NCBI GenBank assembly: GCA_025353305.1
Contig: JANXQX010000161.1
Span: forward strand, 1-38,346
Direction: 5' to 3'
Source of the DNA: Holophagaceae bacterium
GTDB taxonomy: Bacteria > Acidobacteriota > Holophagae > Holophagales > Holophagaceae
DNA length: 38,346 bases
The translations under genes were made by a program, and so were the position numbers. Every line of letters starts with the position of its first letter. Positions within the stretch are counted from its first letter, which is position 1. Shown one piece after another: positions 15,998 through 24,084 of the stretch. The notes below the pieces were generated by a model. It searched no databases and was not told the origin of the DNA. It saw only the letters and a program-made list of their open reading frames with translations.

Positions 15998-17887
15998 TCA
16001 CACGGTTTTCTTCCTTGCCCGCCCGGCCATGTAAAGAAAACCGCAGACGGCCAATACTAACGCCACGGTCCCCAACTCACCAGTGAGGCCGACGATCCGT
16101 GGGGCCATGGATTTCGGGGCCACGCCGCTGACCACCAGCGCGGCGACCAGGATGCCCGCGAGGCCTTCTCCCGCCACAAGCCCTGATGCGGCGAGAATGC
16201 CTGGATCGCTTTCAGTCTTGCCCTCGCTGTCCTTCCTGCCTCGGTCCAATAGGGCCCGCACGCAGCCGCCCACGTAGATCGGCGCCATGGAGGACAGAGG
16301 CAGATAGACGCCGATAGCAAAGGCGAGGCCCGACACGCCGCAGAGCATGGCTCCCAGGGAGAGTCCCGCGCCGGAAAGCACCAGCGTCCAGGGCAGAGCG
16401 CCGGATAGAACGCCTTCGATGATGGTCTTCATCAACATGGCCTGGGGCGCGGGGATTTCCTTGCTGCCGAAGCCGAAGGCATGGCCCATCAGGATCACCG
16501 TGGCGGCCACGGCCCAGCAGGCCACGGACGCGCCGATGAGCTGGCCGAACTGCTGCTTGGCGGGGGTGGCGCCCACCAGGAAACCCGTCTTCAGATCCTG
16601 GGAGATGTCTCCGGCCTTGGAGGCCGCGATGGCGACGATGGTGCCCACCGTGAGCACCGCGGCCCGGGCGTTGCCATCCACCCAGCCCGCCGCCGCGAAG
16701 ATGGAGGCCACGCCTAGCAGCGTCACCAAGGTGATGCCCGAGGTCGGCTGGGAGGAAACCCCCACGATGCCCACGATGCGGGCCGCCACGGCCACGAAGA
16801 GCACGCCGAAAACACCGACTCCGGCCGCACAGACCATGCGGGGAACGAGGCCCATGTTGCCCGCGAAGATTCCAGGCACGAAGGCCGCGATCAGCACCAC
16901 GAAGGCGATGCCTCCAATCACGAACGACCCCGGCAGGTCGCGATCTTTCTCCGAACGAGCGATTTCCACCCCTGTCGAATCGCGGGACACGCCCTTGGCG
17001 ATGGCCGCGAAGGCCCCGACCATGGAGGGGAGATTCTTGAGCACCGTCAGGATGCCCGCCGTGGCCACGGCGCCGGCGCCGATGTAGCGCACATATTTCG
17101 ACCAGATGGCGCCGGCATCCATCTGCGAAACCAGGCGCGTGGTCTCGGGATAAAGCGGGGCCGAAAGCGATGACCCGAAAAAGGTGATGAGGGGGATGAG
17201 CACGATGGAGGAGATGAGGGCGCCGGATACGATGACGCCCGACTGGCGGTAGCCCAGGATGTAGCCCACGGCAAGCAGGGCCGGAGCCAATTCCAGAGCC
17301 AGGGAGCCGTTGGGAAGCACACGGGCGAGTGACAGGCTCATCTCGGATGGCACGAGGAACAGCAGGGCCACCAGCAGCTTCACACCCGCGCCCACGGCCA
17401 TGCCACGGAAGATCCAGACGCCATCGCTGGACCCTTCCGCGGTAGCCCGCAGGACTTCCGCGCAGGCGGTGCCTTCGGGATAGGGCAGTTCGTCGTGGGA
17501 TTCCACGATCAGCAAGCGCCGCAGGGGAATCATGGCTGAAAGCCCCAGCACGCCCCCCAGGAAACACAAGGCCACCACTTGCAAATAGGGCGGGGCCATG
17601 CCCCAAAGGAACAACGCTGGAATCGTGAAGATGGTGCCCGTGGCGAGCGACGTGGAAGCCGAGCCGATGGTTTGGGAGAGGTTCGCTTCGAGGATCGTGC
17701 CCTTGGCGCCGAATAATTTGAAGAGGGCTACGGTCAGCACCGCGGCAGGGATGGAGGCGGCCACCGTGAGGCCCACGCGCAAACCGATGTAAGCGTTGGC
17801 GGCACCGAAAACGACCCCCAGGACCACCCCCGCCGCCACAGCCTTCCAGGTGAGTTCGGCCAACGGGGTTGAGGTTGCGGTCTTCAT
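15998..17887 (-). CDS. OPT-family oligopeptide transporter
   Basis: The product is about 629 residues of nearly continuous membrane helices. Family marks include GAANAYIGLRVGLTVAASIPAAV near 30-50, the TILEANLSQTIGSAS loop, and ESHDELPYPEGTACAEVL, a PYPEG block typical of the OPT superfamily. Later SKAGDISQDLKTGFLVGATP is the bacterial OPT signature loop. These proteins take up small peptides (or metal chelates in plants) using the proton gradient. I start at ATG 17887 rather than GTG 17893 because GGAG lies at the right distance from the ATG. It sits 30 bases downstream of the S46 dipeptidyl-peptidase gene on the same strand, so the two probably form an operon for making and importing peptides. 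Confidence 0.93.
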   Translation of the reverse strand: MKTATSTPLAELTWKAVAAGVVLGVVFGAANAYIGLRVGLTVAASIPAAVLTVALFKLFGAKGTILEANLSQTIGSASTSLATGTIFTIPALFLWGMAPPYLQVVALCFLGGVLGLSAMIPLRRLLIVESHDELPYPEGTACAEVLRATAEGSSDGVWIFRGMAVGAGVKLLVALLFLVPSEMSLSLARVLPNGSLALELAPALLAVGYILGYRQSGVIVSGALISSIVLIPLITFFGSSLSAPLYPETTRLVSQMDAGAIWSKYVRYIGAGAVATAGILTVLKNLPSMVGAFAAIAKGVSRDSTGVEIARSEKDRDLPGSFVIGGIAFVVLIAAFVPGIFAGNMGLVPRMVCAAGVGVFGVLFVAVAARIVGIVGVSSQPTSGITLVTLLGVASIFAAAGWVDGNARAAVLTVGTIVAIAASKAGDISQDLKTGFLVGATPAKQQFGQLIGASVACWAVAATVILMGHAFGFGSKEIPAPQAMLMKTIIEGVLSGALPWTLVLSGAGLSLGAMLCGVSGLAFAIGVYLPLSSMAPIYVGGCVRALLDRGRKDSEGKTESDPGILAASGLVAGEGLAGILVAALVVSGVAPKSMAPRIVGLTGELGTVALVLAVCGFLYMAGRARKKTV

Positions 17888-17917
17888 GAACACTCCTGGC
17901 GGAAACGTACCATAGGC

Positions 17918-19990
17918 CTATTTTCCGGTCAGCTCATCCGCCAGGTTGCCGGCATCCATGATCTTCCGCAGAGACTCCAGGATGGCGCGGGCATCAGTGG
18001 CCACGGCGCGTTTGGTGTCGGCGTCGTAGACGTAGTAGCCGCCCTGTCCCTCGTACACGCTGTCAAAGTTGATGCCCACGAATTCGCCCTTCACGTTCAG
18101 CACCGGGCTGCCGCTGTTCCCGCCCACGGTGTCGCAGGCATAGATGAAGTTGAAGGGTGTGCTCAGGTCGAGTTTGGACTGCCGGTCCAGCCAGCGCTGG
18201 GGCAGCGTCCACGCGCCATCTTCCGCAGCCAGTGCATTGCCGCCCCAGCCCAGGTGGCGGTCGTACATCCCCATGAAGGTGGTGAAGGGCTGCGCCTTGG
18301 TGCCGGTGCCGTTCGCGTAGGTGGCGACGGGGCCAAATCCCAGCCGCAGCGTGAAGGTGGCATCGGGGTACAGCGATTTGCCAAAGGCCTTGAAGCGGGC
18401 CTCAGCGATGTGGCTGCCCTGTTCGCTGAATATGCTGGTGACCTCGTCCTCCCACTGTTTCCTTATGGCCCGGTTAAGGGGATCGAGTTTTTTCGCGAGG
18501 AGAATCATGGGATCGGCGCTGGCTTCGATGGCAGCTTTGTGGCCGTCCGCGAGCTGCTTCCGTACTGCGGGATCGTCCAGCTTCGTGCCCTCGACCGCGA
18601 CCTTGGCCACGGCCTCGGGCGACTGGCTGCCCAGCAGGGTCTTCACGAAGGGATGGCCGGCTCCCAGCTCATCCAGAGCCTCCCGCAATCCAGCCGCAAG
18701 ACGCGCGGCCTCCACCGGTTTTTCCATGGGCCGAGGCGAAGTCAGCTTGGCCATGGTGGCCTTCAGGTTTCCGTCCGAAAATTCCGTGAGGCGCATATCC
18801 GAAGGCTTGGCGGCTTCGTCCGGCAGGCGCACCAGCGTCAGGGCGTGGCCCAGCAAAGCCACGCTGCGGGCACCCACAAACGTATAGTCCTTTAGCAAGG
18901 CCTTCTGGCGCTCCACGGCTTGCGCCACGCGCGACCAGCTCGCGCCGGTCCTGGCTTGCTGGGCCGGGTCCTTGGCCACGGCGGCTTGCAGTGTTTCCTC
19001 AGCTTCCTTCACCTTGTGCAGGTTCTCGGGCTTGGCCAATCCCAGCAACTGGCCCGACAGCCGCTTGAATCCATTCTCGATGCCGTAGATCGCATCGGCC
19101 GCCAGGCGCCGGGCCTCGGGCGAAGAAGCCGCAAGGGCTTGCAGGGCTTTCTTGTGGCGTTCCATGGACTTCAACTGAAAGGGAATTCCGATGTCCCGCG
19201 CATACACCATCTGAGCGTGGGTCTGCTGCCGGTAGGTGGTTCCTGGATGGCCCGAAATAAAGGTGAGCTCGCCAATGGCGGCACCCTTGGGCTGGAAGGG
19301 CAGGAAGGCCTCGGGCCGGTAGGGCTTGCCGTTTTCGTAGACGCGGAAAAGGGAGAAGTCCAGGTTGTGGCGCGGGTAGGAGTAGTTGTCCGGATCGCCG
19401 CCGAAGGCCGCCACCTGGAGTTCCGGCGCGGCCGCCAGGCGCACGTCGGTGAATTTCTGATACCGGTACAACCAGTACTCGCCGCCCTGGTAAAGGGTCA
19501 CGGGTTCGCAGGTGAGGCCGGTCTTAGCCTCTTCCATTTTGCGAAGCTCGCCCAGGGCGTTGCGGCGGGCTGTGAGCGCGTCCTTGTCCGCCGTGCCGGG
19601 CTTCACGGCGCCGTTCACACGCGCGGTCACATCCTCCATGGACACCAGCATCATGAGTTCAAGGCCCGGTACTTTTATCTCCTGCTCGCGGGAGGCCGCT
19701 GCGAAGCCATCCTTCACCAGATCCGCTTTCGCTGTGGATACCTGGGCGATGGCACTGCGACCCACGTGGTGGTTGGTCACCACCAAGCCGTCGGCGCTGA
19801 CAAAAGCCCCGGTGCCGCCCGGAAAGCGCAGCGTGGCCAGTTGCAGCCGTTTCAGCCAGGCCGCATCCAGCTCGACGCCGTACTTGGCCTTGATGACCTT
19901 GGCCGGGATGTTGTCAAAGGTCCACATGCCTTCATTGGCGTGGAGTCCGGACATGGCGACGACTGCAAAGATGAGGGGCGATATGCGCAT
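17918..19990 (-). CDS. S46-family dipeptidyl-peptidase (DPP7/DPP11 type)
   Basis: The 690-residue product has a signal peptide (MRISPLIFAVVAMSGLHA) and then EGMWTFDN, typical of mature S46 enzymes. It has a chymotrypsin-like fold split by a helical insert: VVTNHHVG with the catalytic His (His74 or 75), GGDPDNYSYPRHNLDFSLF with the Asp, and GGNSGSPVLN with Ser626. The family removes dipeptides from the N-terminus of peptides in the periplasm or outside the cell. Length matches the family (about 700). The residue after GLNFDSVYEG that sets P1 preference cannot be judged from sequence alone. The start ATG 19990 has only a weak upstream site. The gene is first in an operon with the OPT transporter and is divergent from the Fe-S protein at 20207. 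Confidence 0.94.
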   Translation of the reverse strand: MRISPLIFAVVAMSGLHANEGMWTFDNIPAKVIKAKYGVELDAAWLKRLQLATLRFPGGTGAFVSADGLVVTNHHVGRSAIAQVSTAKADLVKDGFAAASREQEIKVPGLELMMLVSMEDVTARVNGAVKPGTADKDALTARRNALGELRKMEEAKTGLTCEPVTLYQGGEYWLYRYQKFTDVRLAAAPELQVAAFGGDPDNYSYPRHNLDFSLFRVYENGKPYRPEAFLPFQPKGAAIGELTFISGHPGTTYRQQTHAQMVYARDIGIPFQLKSMERHKKALQALAASSPEARRLAADAIYGIENGFKRLSGQLLGLAKPENLHKVKEAEETLQAAVAKDPAQQARTGASWSRVAQAVERQKALLKDYTFVGARSVALLGHALTLVRLPDEAAKPSDMRLTEFSDGNLKATMAKLTSPRPMEKPVEAARLAAGLREALDELGAGHPFVKTLLGSQSPEAVAKVAVEGTKLDDPAVRKQLADGHKAAIEASADPMILLAKKLDPLNRAIRKQWEDEVTSIFSEQGSHIAEARFKAFGKSLYPDATFTLRLGFGPVATYANGTGTKAQPFTTFMGMYDRHLGWGGNALAAEDGAWTLPQRWLDRQSKLDLSTPFNFIYACDTVGGNSGSPVLNVKGEFVGINFDSVYEGQGGYYVYDADTKRAVATDARAILESLRKIMDAGNLADELTGK

Positions 19991-20206
19991 CTTGGATCCA
20001 GAAATGGTAGTTCTGATGAATTTTCAGTGTTGTGGAAGGACAGAAGATAGGGAATTCAAGCATCTCATTTTGGGCCGCAGCGGTCAGTGAGGACAGGTAA
20101 TTCAAAAACTCCATCTGAATTCCTTCAATAAAAACTAAGGAAGCCTGAACCTGATGTGCACCCTACCGCCCGCCGATATTCCTATACTCAGGACAGGAGG
20201 CCGACG

Positions 20207-21388
20207 ATGGGCCATCACCTGGGTACCAAGGACAGCCTGGTTCCGCTGATCGACCGGCTGAACAAGTACCCCATCGGACTGGTGGACAGTGAGAAGCTGC
20301 GAGAAATCCTCGCCCTGCTTTTCGATGAGCGGGAGGCCTTCGTGGCCTCGTGTTTCCCGCTGGAAGAATCCACGCTTGCTGAACTCGTCCGGGCCACGGG
20401 GATGACCGGCGATGAGCTGCTTCCGTTGCTCGAAACCATGGCTGACAAGGGCCTGGTCCTGGATATGCCCTATGCCGGCACCACGTATTACCTGCTGATG
20501 CCCGGGCTCATCGGTTTCTTCGAATTCAGCTTCATGAAGCACCGCACCGATCTGCCGCTGGAACGGCTGGCCACGCTGATGGGCGAATACCTGGTGGAGA
20601 GCCAGGCCAAGGAATTCTTCGGCAGCAAGACCCAACTCACCCGCGCCCTGGCCTACGAGGAGCACATCCCCGTGACCTCGGAGATCGCCACCTACGAACG
20701 GGCCCGCGAGATCATCCACGAGGCGGGAATCGGCGCCGTGGGTATCTGCTACTGCCGCCACAAGAAGTCGCACGAGGGAAAAACCTGTGCCAAGGGCGCG
20801 CCCATGGAGGGCATCTGCATCTCTCTCGGGAGCGGTGCGAAATTCCTTGCCCGCCGGGGCTTCGCCGAATTGAAAACAGAAGCGGAACTACTGGAAGTCA
20901 TCGACCGGGCGCGGGACCTCCGCCTGACGCACGTCACCGACAACATCCGCGAGAAGCCCTCCTTCATCTGCAACTGCTGCCGCTGCTGTTGCGAGCTCAT
21001 GGCGGGCGTCCAGATGGGCTTCCACGAAGGCATCGCCAAGACCGGCTTCACCGCGGTCATCGATCCGGAGCGCTGCGACTACTGCGGCACCTGTTTCACC
21101 GCGTGCAACGTGAAGGCCATCGGCTTAGCGAAAGGACGGACCTTCGCTTCCCCGAAGGACCGCTTTGCTGAGGTAAAAGGGGCGGTCTGCCTGGGTTGCG
21201 CGGCCTGCATTTCCGCCTGCGAAAAGGAAGCGCTGCGGCTCGTCCCGGCCGAAAACCGGATGCTCCCGCCCTACAAGAAGCGCGATCTCTTCGTTCGCAT
21301 CCTGCGGGAGAAGGGCCGACTTGGTCCTTTTGTGGCCAGCCGGCTCAAGAAGCAGGTGAGGCGGGCTCTCACATTGGGGCGTGCCTGA
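20207..21388 (+). CDS. winged-helix, Cys-rich and 2x[4Fe-4S] ferredoxin-type protein
   Basis: The 393-residue cytoplasmic protein has three parts. Residues about 55-90 (ESTLAELVRATGMTGDELLPLL then DKGLVLDM) look like a winged helix-turn-helix. The middle has CYCRHKKSH and, further on, CNCCRCCC at Cys255-262, an unusually dense cysteine cluster. The C-terminus has two ferredoxin motifs: CDYCGTCFTAC (Cys290, 293, 296, 300) and CLGCAACISAC (Cys328, 331, 334, 338), each able to hold a [4Fe-4S] cluster. ATG 20207 follows GGAGG at 20196-20200. Proteins of this kind occur in anaerobes as electron carriers or redox sensors, but I know no function for this architecture. It precedes the flavoprotein gene at 21711 on the same strand. 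Confidence 0.8.
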   Translation: MGHHLGTKDSLVPLIDRLNKYPIGLVDSEKLREILALLFDEREAFVASCFPLEESTLAELVRATGMTGDELLPLLETMADKGLVLDMPYAGTTYYLLMPGLIGFFEFSFMKHRTDLPLERLATLMGEYLVESQAKEFFGSKTQLTRALAYEEHIPVTSEIATYERAREIIHEAGIGAVGICYCRHKKSHEGKTCAKGAPMEGICISLGSGAKFLARRGFAELKTEAELLEVIDRARDLRLTHVTDNIREKPSFICNCCRCCCELMAGVQMGFHEGIAKTGFTAVIDPERCDYCGTCFTACNVKAIGLAKGRTFASPKDRFAEVKGAVCLGCAACISACEKEALRLVPAENRMLPPYKKRDLFVRILREKGRLGPFVASRLKKQVRRALTLGRA

Positions 21389-21710
21389 TTCTTCAGCGTG
21401 TCTTGCGTTGGCCGATGGCCAATACCGATGATCGGAGAATTGCTTTTTCACTGAACCAGCGATCCATGTCGTAAAATGGAGGCTCGGCGGCCCTTCAGGA
21501 TTTCCGAGACATCTAAAACTACCGCTGGCCGGTCCAACGCCACGACCTCCAGCCTCCTCCATAATTCCGACAAGCCCTTCGGCCATGGAGCCGTTTTGTG
21601 AATACATTCGATCCGCTGTAAAAAAATCGAGCGGTTCAGGGCAGTCCTCCGCCGGATTCAATACAGCACGGTCGAAAACCGAAGATGAATTCAGCAACCT
21701 AAGGATTTTG
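21389..21710. other. 322-base intergenic region
   Basis: Between the Fe-S protein and the flavoprotein gene, both on plus. It contains a small hairpin (TTGGCC, GAT, GGCCAA) shortly after the upstream stop, without a T-tract, and an A7 run near 21620 flanked by CCGCT and AGCGG. The frame of the next gene is open back to 21585 but reads low-complexity sequence, so the gene is taken to start at 21711. No promoter boxes could be chosen with confidence, and I see no terminator or RNA element. Confidence 0.5.
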
Positions 21711-22955
21711 ATGAAATGCGTTGATGATTTCCGACTGAAATTCGGAAAAAAAGAACTGGTTCCCATCATCGTCGGCGGCATGGGCGTGGATATTTCGACG
21801 GCAGCGCTGGCGTTGGAAGCGGCCCGCCTGGGCGGTGTCGGCCATATTTCTGACGCGATGGTCAATGATGTTTCCGACCGGCACTTCGACACTGATTTTG
21901 TCAAAGACAAAAGCAGGCTGTACAAGCACAACATCAACAATCCGGACAAGGCCGATATCCATTTCGACCTCGGGCATTTGGCCGAGGCGACCAGACTGCA
22001 CGTTGGCAACACCATGCAAGCCAAGCGTGGCGATGGCGAAATCTGGGTCAATTGCATGGAGAAACTCACCATGAATGCGCCGCGCGAGACCCTGCGTGTG
22101 CGTCTGGCCTCGGCGTTGGATGCCGGGGCTGACGGCATCACCCTGAGCGCTGGTCTGCACCTGAGCTCCTTCGGATTGATCGAAGGCCATCCGCGCTTCC
22201 GCGACGCCAAGCTTGGCATCATTGTGTCGTCCATGCGGGTCCTGCAGATCTTCCTGCGCAAGAACCACAGGCTTAATCGTTTGCCGGATTACATCGTGGT
22301 GGAAGGACCATTGGCCGGCGGCCACCTCGGGTTCGGCATGGATTGGGCGAAGTACGATCTGGCGACGATCATGGCCGAGATCACACTGTTCCTGAAAGCC
22401 GAACAGCTCGATATCCCGCTGATCTCGGCTGGTGGAATTTTCACCGGGACGGATGCGGTCGCCTTTCTGGAAAATGGAGCAGCGGGCGTGCAGGTGGCAA
22501 CCCGTTTTACCGTGTCCAATGAATGCGGCCTGCCCGCCAAGGCAAAGCAGGAATATTTCAAGGCCAGCGAAGAAGACATTGTCGTCAACACGATCTCACC
22601 CACCGGCTATCCGATGCGCATGCTCAAGAACACGCCTGCCATCGGCTCGGGGCTTCGTCCCAACTGTGAAGCCTATGGCTATCTGCTCGACGGCAAAGGC
22701 AGATGCTCTTACATAAATGCCTACAACCGCGAGGTACAGGCGCATCCGAACGAGAAGTCCATCTCCGTCATGGACAAAACCTGCCTATGCACGCACATGC
22801 GGAATTACACCTGCTGGACTTGCGGGCAGACCACCTACCGCCTGAAAGACACCACGCGCCGGCTGGAAGATGGCAGTTATCAGACGCTGACCGCGGAACA
22901 TGTTTTTCACGATTACCAATTCAGCCTCGATCAGAAAATCGCTTTGCCGGGTTGA
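21711..22955 (+). CDS. nitronate monooxygenase / FabK-like FMN flavoprotein with Cys-rich tail
   Basis: The 414-residue protein is a TIM-barrel flavoprotein of the 2-nitropropane dioxygenase family. It begins with VPIIVGGMGVDIST (phosphate and FMN region), has the family's VEGPLAGGHLGF with catalytic-position His205, and ends the barrel with SAGGIFTGTDAVAFLENGAAGVQVATRF. Members oxidise nitronates or reduce enoyl-ACP; I cannot tell which. The C-terminal extension has CLCTHMRNYTCWTCGQ (Cys358, 360, 368 and 371), a CxC/CxxC set not needed in the core enzyme, and it may bind a metal or cluster. The start ATG 21711 follows AAGGA at 21701. Base composition appears lower in GC than the neighbours, which could mean acquisition by transfer; this was judged by eye. 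Confidence 0.85.
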   Translation: MKCVDDFRLKFGKKELVPIIVGGMGVDISTAALALEAARLGGVGHISDAMVNDVSDRHFDTDFVKDKSRLYKHNINNPDKADIHFDLGHLAEATRLHVGNTMQAKRGDGEIWVNCMEKLTMNAPRETLRVRLASALDAGADGITLSAGLHLSSFGLIEGHPRFRDAKLGIIVSSMRVLQIFLRKNHRLNRLPDYIVVEGPLAGGHLGFGMDWAKYDLATIMAEITLFLKAEQLDIPLISAGGIFTGTDAVAFLENGAAGVQVATRFTVSNECGLPAKAKQEYFKASEEDIVVNTISPTGYPMRMLKNTPAIGSGLRPNCEAYGYLLDGKGRCSYINAYNREVQAHPNEKSISVMDKTCLCTHMRNYTCWTCGQTTYRLKDTTRRLEDGSYQTLTAEHVFHDYQFSLDQKIALPG

Positions 22956-23043
22956 GGGTCAAGGTGGACAGGCTGACCAACGCCACGAAATAGGAAGTGT
23001 GACCCCATGGTTCGATGCAGATGAACCAAACTGGCTAAGATCT

Positions 23044-24084
23044 TCAACGCTCGGCAGGCCTGCCGGAAATTTGGACGAATCCCTTCCCTCCTGAATCGGG
23101 ATTCCGTGCCCAGCTTCCCGGATCGCCGTCCTCGATCAGGTATTTCCCGGGCTGCAGGAGCATCATGGGGGCCACCTTCCACCACGTGGGCGGAGTCTCG
23201 GCATGGGCTTTGAACTGTCCACCCTGCGTACCGCGGATGCGGATCCAGGTGGCCTCGGGCTGTCCCCTTCCTTTGTTCCAGTGATAGGTCCGGATGGCCG
23301 TGATGAACGTCGGGCGATCCAGAGTGAATCCCGCGGGTTCGCCACCCCCAAGCACCCCTTGAATGTTGGTGTTGTCGAAAATGATCCTTTCCTGGCTTGT
23401 CTGGGTATCTATCCGGCTCTTTCCGGTGGGGTCCGCAGTCGCTTCCACATCCCTCCAGAAGGCGGACAGGGCTGCGGTGGCCTGACCGGCATGACCAGAT
23501 GCTGAATAGGCCTCAGCCACCTCGGCCTCCGCTTTTTTCCTCATGTCAGGTGACAGACCCCTGCTGCCCTGCTGCAGTTCCGCCATCGCCCAGCGCGTGG
23601 TCAGCATCCTTCCCGCGTCCCCTTGCCCCGGAATGCGGAACTGCATTTTATCTTTCCGGCTGAAGGACACGACCGCGGCCTTGGTCGCGCCCTGGAAGGC
23701 GTTCCGATCGCGGGATGGCTCGTATCTGGACCCGACGGTGGAAGCTGCTCCTTTGTCCTCCGCAGGGATCGCAAACACCGTGGCCTTCCCCGATGCGCCG
23801 GGTTTCAGATCCAGATCCACCGCATCCACTAGAACCAGGGTCAATCCCGTCGAGCCCTGGGACACCATGGGGGTGCCCGGCGGCATGAAGAACTGGACAT
23901 GCTGACGCCCTTTGTTTTCGACGGAGAACGTCATGAAATATTTCCAGCCATCCCTCGAAGCAGTGGCCGTGTGAATCAACTCTCCCTGTCGGGGAACAGA
24001 TGGCCTGGTGTCCCCCGCAAATGAAGGAGGAGCGAAAAATAGCGCAAGGGCGCCAATCAGGGGGAACTCGAAAGGTTTTTTCAT
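23044..24084 (-). CDS. secreted protein with C-terminal TYHWN/GDPGSW module, coupled to the HExxH gene
   Basis: The product is about 346 residues with signal peptide (FPLIGALALFFAPPSFAG). The N-terminal third holds YFMTFSVENKGRQHVQFFMPPG, which looks like an immunoglobulin-like strand set; a helical middle follows (MRKKAEAEVAEAYSASGHA). The last 110 residues carry RIIFDNTNIQGVL, ITAIRTYHWNKGRG, and then KYLIEDGDPGSWARN with SGGKGF. That last combination is a module I recall from several bacterial extracellular proteins, where it follows other domains. ATG 24084 overlaps the stop of the HExxH gene (24081) as ATGA, so the two are translated together. I infer joint export and a shared job, such as substrate or metal presentation; no enzymatic motif is seen here. 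Confidence 0.82.
   Translation of the reverse strand: MKKPFEFPLIGALALFFAPPSFAGDTRPSVPRQGELIHTATASRDGWKYFMTFSVENKGRQHVQFFMPPGTPMVSQGSTGLTLVLVDAVDLDLKPGASGKATVFAIPAEDKGAASTVGSRYEPSRDRNAFQGATKAAVVSFSRKDKMQFRIPGQGDAGRMLTTRWAMAELQQGSRGLSPDMRKKAEAEVAEAYSASGHAGQATAALSAFWRDVEATADPTGKSRIDTQTSQERIIFDNTNIQGVLGGGEPAGFTLDRPTFITAIRTYHWNKGRGQPEATWIRIRGTQGGQFKAHAETPPTWWKVAPMMLLQPGKYLIEDGDPGSWARNPDSGGKGFVQISGRPAER

Noticed and set aside
16212..17606. Minus-strand open frame of 464 codons in another phase of the OPT gene
   Set aside because: High Arg/Gly/His composition is typical of a shifted frame in GC-rich DNA; the transporter frame carries the family motifs.
20183..20188. TATACT as a -10 box for the Fe-S protein gene
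   Set aside because: It lies too close to the ribosome site (8-13 bases) and no matching -35 is found.
21125..22261. Minus-strand open frame of 378 codons
   Set aside because: It lies opposite the Fe-S protein and the flavoprotein, which have motifs and ribosome sites; no motif is seen in it.
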